A stretch of 64,000 bases of DNA from the NCBI GenBank assembly GCA_023374025.1, contig SIJG01000043.1, positions 1,066,683 to 1,130,682 of the forward strand, given 5' to 3'. The notes beneath the pieces were generated by a model that saw only the letters and a list, made by a program, of their open reading frames with translations, was not told the DNA's origin and ran no database searches. Shown piece after piece: positions 58,156 through 64,000 of the stretch; within the stretch, counting starts at the first letter, position 1, and each line of letters opens with the position of its first letter. This stretch comes from Heterodera schachtii. Taxonomy: Eukaryota; Nematoda; Chromadorea; Rhabditida; Heteroderidae. The position numbers and the translations under genes were made by a program.

Positions 58156-58924
58156 ATATTATATAATTTTTCTGTATCTTCATTTTTTGAAGAACATTTA
58201 TTTTTAATTTCAACAAAACACAAAATGATTCAAAATTAATAATGGTAATTACCATTATTATCGACATTGCCAATTTTAGGCAAAAAATCAATCCCAATGG
58301 AAAAGTATTTAAGGAATTAGAGTTAATAAAGCAAAATTGGTCATTTTCAGGGTAGGTATTTTTGATGGCTGATTTAAAGAAAATGAAAATAGATTTAGAG
58401 GCAGAGAAAAGGTGAGTAAATAGAGCAAAGTTAGTACTATAAAAAATAACAAGATAAATATTTTAATACCTAATAAATGAATTATTGGAGGGCCGAGTCT
58501 GAAAGTGGTATCCAAAAACGGCAGTTTCCAAGACCACACAGTTTTGGATTCTACTGGTCAAATTTGTACAGAAAACCTTCGTTTTTGTTATATCAGGTTT
58601 GGCTTTTGCCATAAAAAATTCGAGAAAAATTCGTGGGCCAATTTCCAATTTTGGCATGGGTAGCGGTTCTTTGAAATTGTAGATTTTTCTGTATGCGTAT
58701 GTATATTTTAATTATTTAAAATAAATCTTTTCTAAATTTCAACCGAACAGATTTTGGTTCGCGTCGGTTTTTAACGCGTCCCATGAATGGCCATCCTCAG
58801 TTTCTTAGGCCATGTTTTTTCCTTAGTTTGCCAATATCGGTATCAATCGAAAGCTTGAAGGCCCGTGAATTCATAAATGGAAGAAAAAGCAAATATTGGC
58901 AATAAGAAAAAAACCTAAATTACA
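58156..58924. other. No gene seen
   Basis: AT-rich sequence without a recognisable gene or repeat family. Confidence 0.5.
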
Positions 58925-60060
58925 ATGTGAAAACAAGAAATAAAACAAAAACACACACATGCACGTGTTAACAAATGTTTCTGAAATAAACGATTGAAAA
59001 AACACGTTTGAGCATGTTTTGTGTTGTCTAAAACAAAACACACACATGCACGTGTTAACAAATGTTTCTGCAAATAAACGATTGAAAAAACAAGTTTGAG
59101 CATGTTTTAATGTTTAAGAAACAAATGGAAAACACATGTAAGCGTGTTTAAATTGTTTCTGCAAAGAAACGATTGAAAAAACACGTTTGAGCATGTTTTA
59201 GTGTTGTCTAAAACAAAAACACACACATGCAAGTGTTAACAAATGTTTCTGCAAATAAACGATTGAAAAAACAAGTTTGAGCATGTTTTAATGTTTAAGA
59301 AACAAATGGAAAACACATTTACACGTGTTAACAAATGTTTCTGCAAAGAAACGATTGAAAAAACAAGTTTGAGCATGTTTTATTGTTTAAGAAACAAATG
59401 GAAAACACATTTACACGTGTTTAACAAGTGTTTCTGCAAAGAAACGATTGAAAAAACACGTTTGAGCATGTTTTATTGTTTAAGAAACAAATGGAAAACA
59501 CATTTACACGTGTTAACAAGTGTTTCTGCAAAGAAACGATTGAAAAAACACGTTTGAGCATGTTTAAGTGTTGTCTAAAACAAAAACACACACATGCAAG
59601 TGTTAACAAATGTTTCTGCAAATAAACGATTGAAAAAACACGTTTGAGCATGTTTTAATGTTTAAGAAACAAATGGAAAACACATTTACACGTGTTAACA
59701 AATGTTTCTGCAAAGAAATGATTGAAAAAACACGTTTGAGCATGTTTTAGTGTTTAAGAAACAAATGGAAAACACACGTGCACGTGTAACTTGTGTTTCT
59801 GCAAAGCAACGATTAAAAAACACGTTTGAGCATGTTTTAGTGTTTTTTGTAAAACAAAACACACGTGCAGGTGTTAACAAATGTTTTTATAAAGAAAGTG
59901 CACGTGTTATCATGTGTTTCTGCAAAGAAACGATTGAGAAAACACTTTTGAGCATGTTTTAGTGTTTAAGAAACAAATAGAAAACACATGTACACGTGAT
60001 TAACTTGTGTTTCTGCAAAGAAACGATTGAAAAACACGTTTGAGCATGTTTTAGTGTTTT
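58925..60060. repeat. 91-bp minisatellite, about 12 copies
   Basis: The phrase 'cgattgaaaaaacacgtttg' or variants recurs at 58991, 59079, 59170, 59260, 59352, 59445, 59537, 59627, 59719, 59810, 59931 and 60024, a spacing of 88-93 bp with one 121-bp interval. Most units carry ACACGTGTTAAC-type palindromes containing CACGTG. Open frames here are by-products of the repeat. Confidence 0.92.
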
Positions 60061-60100
60061 TTGTAATATGAATTTGAAAAAAATAATGAAAAGTATTTAA

Positions 60101-60168
60101 ACCCCGGAGGGCGTCCAAAAATTGCACGCGAAAGGCGTACAAAAATCGTACGCCCCCTGCACGGAGCA
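60101..60168 (-). ncRNA. SmY-like Sm-site RNA candidate, copy 3
   Basis: Same unit as copies 1 and 2, on the minus strand, with the stem GGCGTAC/GTACGCC, Sm site and 3' hairpin. It lies in the inverted duplicate of 48170-48900. Confidence 0.5.
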
Positions 60169-60210
60169 CGGAAAGTGGAAAAGGCAGAAAGAACAGGCAA
60201 ATGGAAGAGG

Positions 60211-60226
60211 ATATTTTTGATGGGTT
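60211..60226 (-). promoter_or_regulatory. snRNA proximal sequence element
   Basis: Reverse complement AACCCATCAAAAATAT; 57-bp spacing to the predicted SmY-like start. Confidence 0.55.
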
Positions 60227-61981
60227 GGAAAAGGAGAGAGAACGGCAGGGAAACACACACACACTCTCTCCTTCCCTCTGCCCTGTCTTTCTCTGTGCTA
60301 ATTCTCACTCGTCTATTTTCTTTCCCTTTCTCTTCCCTTGCGCCTGACTCTTTTTCCATTTTGAATAAGAGAGAGAAAAAAGTTAAGTGAACTAACAAAT
60401 AAGTACAAGCGACGGCTGGGGGAAAAGAAATCATACAAAAAATGAAATAAAAGAGAAATATAAAGAAAAATTTCTCTCTGCCCTTCCTCTGTTTTAATCC
60501 CATCATAAAATCGTTTTTAAATTCACAATTATTTGCCAATTTCGGCGGATTGATCGTTCCCTAGTTGGAACAACTGTGTGGACTAATTTTTGGAACTGCG
60601 CCTTCTCTAGGGAAGGCGTAAAAAATATGAACATTTAAAAAATTTTTGATTAAAAAAAATAAAAGATTTTTTAAAACTTTTCACGCCTGTGAAAAAATTG
60701 TAAATGAAAAGAAATGTTTGAATTTTTATTCAAAAAGAGGAGGGGGGGGGGGTACCCCATGTACACTATACCAAAAATAACAATTATTGACATTTGTATG
60801 TATAAAAAAAGATTTGTACATCAACATATTTATTTTTTTCTCTTCTGCTTTTTATTTCTTCCCACGAAAATCTGTGGTACTGTTTCATTTCATTAACCCA
60901 GAATTTTTTAGTTAGGTACATTAATTAAATTTTTAGACTTCAAGCCTTCGGTAATACACGTACTGGAGAATCTAAACTCCACAAAAAATCAACAACCCGA
61001 GGGTTTTCGGTGCTTCTGATCCGTGGTTGGTCGGTCAACGAAAAGTGCAAAATTTGCTAAATTTTTGACTAAATCAACTCAGAACTTTTCTTAGATGCAA
61101 CCAAATATAAGTTGATTTAGTCAAAAATTAGCAAATTTTGCACTTTTCGTCGATCGACATAGCACCCTTCTGATCACGGATATGATATGAGATTTACAAA
61201 AAAAAAAAAAAAACTTATTTTTAGAGATTTTGATTGTAAACACTCGAAATTTTGGTAAATGTGATCAAATGTTCTTAAATTATGTTGATTGCAAAACCTA
61301 CAAGAAGCACAAATTGTTCTTGTCCACTGACGGATTGTCAGAACCCCAAATTCCCCCCCCCCCCCCGCCAACTCGAAAAAAAAAAATCAGTTAAAAAAAA
61401 TATTCGGAAGCTTTGGGTAACATCGAGTTGTGAATAGAAAATACAAAGGCTGCCGAAGATTAATGGCCATAACAAATGAGAGAAAATCACAGCAGAAATC
61501 CATAAAATTGCTTTTTGAATTATTTTTAAGCAAATTGAGAGGCAGCAGAAAATAGCCAATGTTTAAAATAATAAAATGATAAATAATGTCGGTTGTTAAT
61601 AAGGAAATAGAAAGAGTTTTACCAATTCCGTCATATTTCGTCGCCCTTTTTTACCGTATTATCTCCATTGAAGGGGCAATTTTTGAAATTGGCACTGCAT
61701 TGTGCCATAGGCATGTGTTAATTACCCAATTACAATTGGAAAAACCACAGTCAACCGGTCGCTGCATACAACGAACAGTCCCTGCATTGTGCCCTGAGGG
61801 AATAATTAGCAAAAATTATTTAAATGAGTCGGAATTGAAAAAAAACAGAGAAGGATGAAACAAGAAGGATATGACAGAGAGTCACGTTTTCGAGAATCGT
61901 AAGTGTCTATTCTCGAATTTGCCAATTAATCTGGTATTGAACCCATTCATTCATTAGTCTCGGGGTTGTTTTGGATGATGT
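60227..61981. other. Duplicated flank, then non-coding DNA
   Basis: 60227-60790 is the inverted copy of 48170-48740. About 61040-61160 contains an inverted pair around 'gcaaaatttgctaa'. A 90-codon frame at 61586-61858 has a hydrophobic stretch (YFVALFYRIISIEGAIF), but I find no supporting evidence for it as a gene. Confidence 0.5.
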
Positions 61982-62319
61982 TTACCACCTCTGCTGTCTG
62001 ATGTTGCCCAGCACTTTTGAGTAGAGAATGTCCAGCAGATTGATCTGAGAGACGGGGATGGGCACGCCGTTGATGTGAAATCTGCGCGCAGAATAAATTC
62101 CGCCAAACCAAAGAAGCTTTTTTTATTTTATGAATTCCTCCGTTTAATTGAAATGGCAAAATGTTAAGCGTTGGGTGGAAATCCATTCCTTTTTGGCAGC
62201 TCGACCATATTTTGAACTTGGCACAACTCAAGAGACTTGCCATAAAACGTCGGCCAATCGCCACGCCGAGGGCGAGCACCAGCGAACCGAGAAAGACCAG
62301 CAGCATGTTGATCAAAGTG
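61982..62319 (-). CDS. Small membrane protein candidate (3' exons)
   Basis: Exon 62319-62218 and final exon 62081-61982. The first encodes a membrane segment (LINMLLVFLGSLVLALGVAI) followed by GRRFM; the last encodes FHINGVPIPVSQINLLDILY and ends QQRW. The intron may be GT-AG (AA|GTTCAA to GCGCAG). An upstream exon ending near 62413 (RRFDWCATT) would join in frame, but its start is unresolved. I do not recognise the family. Confidence 0.4.
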
Positions 62320-62561
62320 CTGAAAGGGCGAGGAGGAAAAGCAATGGATGGTGGTGGTGATCAGTCAGTCAACCAATCCATTGTAATGACTTAATTAGTG
62401 CTGATGAAGAACCCACGTGGTTGCACACCAATCGAAGCGCCGGGGACAGCCGAGGGGCACTCAGACGGGAGAGGCAGAGGAATACGAGTTGGACACGTTC
62501 AGCTGCTGTTGGCTGCGGAATGGCGCCGGGGGGGGGGACGAATAAATAACCTTCAAACAAT

Positions 62562-62694
62562 CAGTCAGTCAAAGCAAAAGGAACATCTTCTGTCAATTTG
62601 GGGTCAATCGACTGTCATTTTGGCCAATCCTTTTTTGTTCATTTGGCTGTTATCAGCAAAACATTCCCAAATTTCGGTCCCTTGCGACGACTGT
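62562..62694. repeat. Block shared with 47865-47995
   Basis: Part of the region between the membrane-protein candidate and the vitellogenin promoter; an inverted copy lies at 47.9 kb. Confidence 0.8.
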
Positions 62695-62734
62695 CCGACG
62701 CCGCCCGGGGGCAAAACGGACCGAAAAGGGGCCG

Positions 62735-62743
62735 TATAAATAT
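62735..62743 (+). promoter_or_regulatory. TATA box of the vitellogenin-like gene
   Basis: TATAAATAT lies about 135 bp before the ATG at 62874 and follows a GC-rich stretch; a plausible core promoter for a highly expressed yolk gene. Confidence 0.5.
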
Positions 62744-62873
62744 CGCATCGGAAGCAGAAGAGAGCACATTCGAACCCTTTTCCCTCACATTCATTCCCTC
62801 CAGCTCCCCACCGACCATTCCGACTGATCAGTTAGTGATCGAAACACACCAATCAAAACAGAACAGAAACGAA

Positions 62874-64000
62874 ATGCGCACCGCGGCACTTTTGGTGCTG
62901 GTCATCGCCTTCCTCAGCATTTGCACTGGCGGAATACGCCAGTGCAATTGGGTGAGTTTTGGCGGCTTTCAGTCGTCAGCGAATGCCAACATTGGCATGA
63001 GGTGAACACGCAACAATGGCATGGCTTACATAATTTAAAATGTAACAGACGAACATTGCGAAGCAGACAAAGCAGCAGCTGCTGACCCCGTGCCAATTCA
63101 GCTACGCGGACGGAGTGATCGAACGCGTGCAGTGCCCGCAGGAGGCGGAGGAGTGGTCGAATAATGTCAAAAAAGCCGTGCTGAACATCATCCAGGTAAG
63201 TGACTTGAATTTATGCCGAACTGCTTAAAGTTCATTTGTCAAAATTTCCTACTTTTAGTTGAACCTGAAACGGTACTTTTCCGTTATGGTGCACCCCCTG
63301 AATTTTTTTTTTTAATATTTTTTTCTAGGCCTATTTTTAGCGCTGATTACGAATCCAACGTTATTTTTTTGATCTGCCACAATTCACGTGAGCTACGTGT
63401 AATTTTACATGAAAAACGTGAAAATGATCTATGATCAATTAATAGAGTAAATAATCTTTAATTCTTTATGTGCGGCAATATGTACACGAAATATAATATA
63501 AGAAATTAAGCGCTAGGTTCTGTCTAAATGATCTATGATCAATTAATAGAGTAAATAATGCGGAATTTCTATGGCGCAGCGAAGTGAAACGACGTGAATT
63601 AGATGAATTTGAGTTGATGTTGGAACAGATCGCAAAATTTATGCCACCAAAATAATTTTCACGTTTTTCATGTAAAATTACACGTAGCTCACGTGAATTG
63701 TGGCAGATCAAAAAAATAACGTTGGATTCGTAATCAGCGCTAAAAATAGGCCTAGAAAAAAATATTAAAAAAAAAAAATTCAGGGGGTGCACCATAACGG
63801 AAAAGTACCCCTGAAACAAAACAATGCCCAGGGCTTGCACCAAAGCGGCGCTTCGCGTGTCGAACAGTTTCAACAGGAGGCGACGGGGCAGGGCAAATCG
63901 TTCAAAATCCCTGAGGTGATTGGCACTTTAGTCGTGGTTTGCTGATCAGTGCCCCCAAAACTTTGGTCAGATCACCATGGAAGGCGCGTGCCAAACAATG
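62874..64000 (+). CDS. Vitellogenin-like protein, 5' part, interrupted by a TIR element
   Basis: Exons 62874-62951, 63049-63195, 63259-63271 joined to 63818-63915, and 63971 to the window end, all in frame once the inserted element is left out. A signal peptide (ALLVLVIAFLSICTGG) is followed by LLTPCQFSYADGVIERVQ, EEWSNNVKKAVLNIIQLNLK and KIPEITMEGACQTM, which match the N-terminal lipid-transport domain of nematode vitellogenins (yolk lipoprotein precursors). The usual 60-100 residues between signal peptide and this motif are missing, so the N-terminus is shortened. With the insertion and the shortened start, a pseudogene is possible. Confidence 0.75.
63272..63809. mobile_element. TIR element inside a vitellogenin-like exon
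   Basis: The ends are GGTACTTTTCCGTTATGG and its complement, with long inverted arms; the 8-bp duplication cctgaaac flanks it (63264-63271, 63810-63817). Precise removal restores the codons LNLKQNNAQG. The ends resemble those of the element at 16160. Confidence 0.9.

Noticed and set aside
58925..60060. CRISPR-like array
   Set aside because: Units of 91 bp are repeated as wholes without unique spacers, and the host is eukaryotic; it is a minisatellite.
61586..61858. 90-codon frame with a hydrophobic stretch
   Set aside because: No homology recognised, no splice or promoter support; too little to call a gene.
1..64000. SL RNA, U1, U2 or U6 genes among the snRNA cluster
   Set aside because: I looked for the spliced-leader start, the U1 5' ACTTACCTG, the U2 branch-site region and U6 ACAGAGA in a suitable context and saw none; only U4, U5 and the SmY-like RNA are supported.

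Overview
The window is nuclear DNA of a nematode, most probably a plant-parasitic cyst-nematode type (Globodera/Heterodera-like). The reasons are short phase-consistent introns (about 50-150 bp) including several GC-AG introns, AT-rich intergenic DNA, a KNTC1/ROD homologue, a vitellogenin-like gene, and members of gene families that I recognise as expanded in those worms (BTB-BACK-MATH proteins and an F-box-like 'RPLPNKIRF' family). The genus is an inference from family resemblance and was not tested.

Layout. 1-11.5 kb: a tandem array of three near-identical ~2 kb palindromes (about 905-2885, 5716-7730, 9460-11515). Each arm holds a three-exon gene encoding a small protein with an N-terminal hydrophobic segment, so each palindrome is a divergent gene pair. 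Three of the six copies read through and three carry frameshifts. Between the palindromes lie U5 and U4 snRNA genes, duplicated with the array; one U5 copy is split by a hAT-like element. 12.2-16.9 kb: a minus-strand BTB-BACK-MATH gene (442 codons once spliced) with one damaged splice acceptor. 17-25.4 kb: transposon territory, with several TIR elements and two foldback-type elements built from 14-bp tandem repeats, one of which encloses a MULE transposase whose catalytic residues look intact.

26.2-35.5 kb: one large gene of about 30 exons, the kinetochore protein ROD/KNTC1. 35.6-39 kb: a 969-bp snap-back element, a Merlin-type element with a transposase remnant, and a third foldback element. 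39.6-45 kb: an F-box-like gene with a frameshift, a REEP/TB2-DP1 gene whose coding exon holds a 295-bp MITE, and a ten-exon ankyrin-repeat gene. 45.6-60.8 kb: mosaic duplicated DNA with two more hAT-like insertions or fragments, three more U5 genes, three copies of a short Sm-site RNA (possible SmY RNA), a 166-codon unknown gene, a four-exon gene for a secreted protein with three tandem helix-turn-helix-like units, a degenerate F-box-like copy and a 12-copy 91-bp minisatellite. 62-64 kb: a small membrane-protein candidate and the 5' end of a vitellogenin-like gene, also interrupted by a TIR element.

How it fits together. The snRNA genes (U4, U5, SmY-like) share a promoter element of the form ACCCAT-A/T-rich whose start lies about 57 bp before the predicted RNA start, so they look like one co-regulated class that has been copied around this locus. 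The most unusual parts are the palindromic divergent gene array, whose central spacer is inverted in one copy, and the secreted HTH-repeat protein. Exon boundaries of most multi-exon genes were placed by hand and checked by reading-frame arithmetic; no search or alignment program was run.
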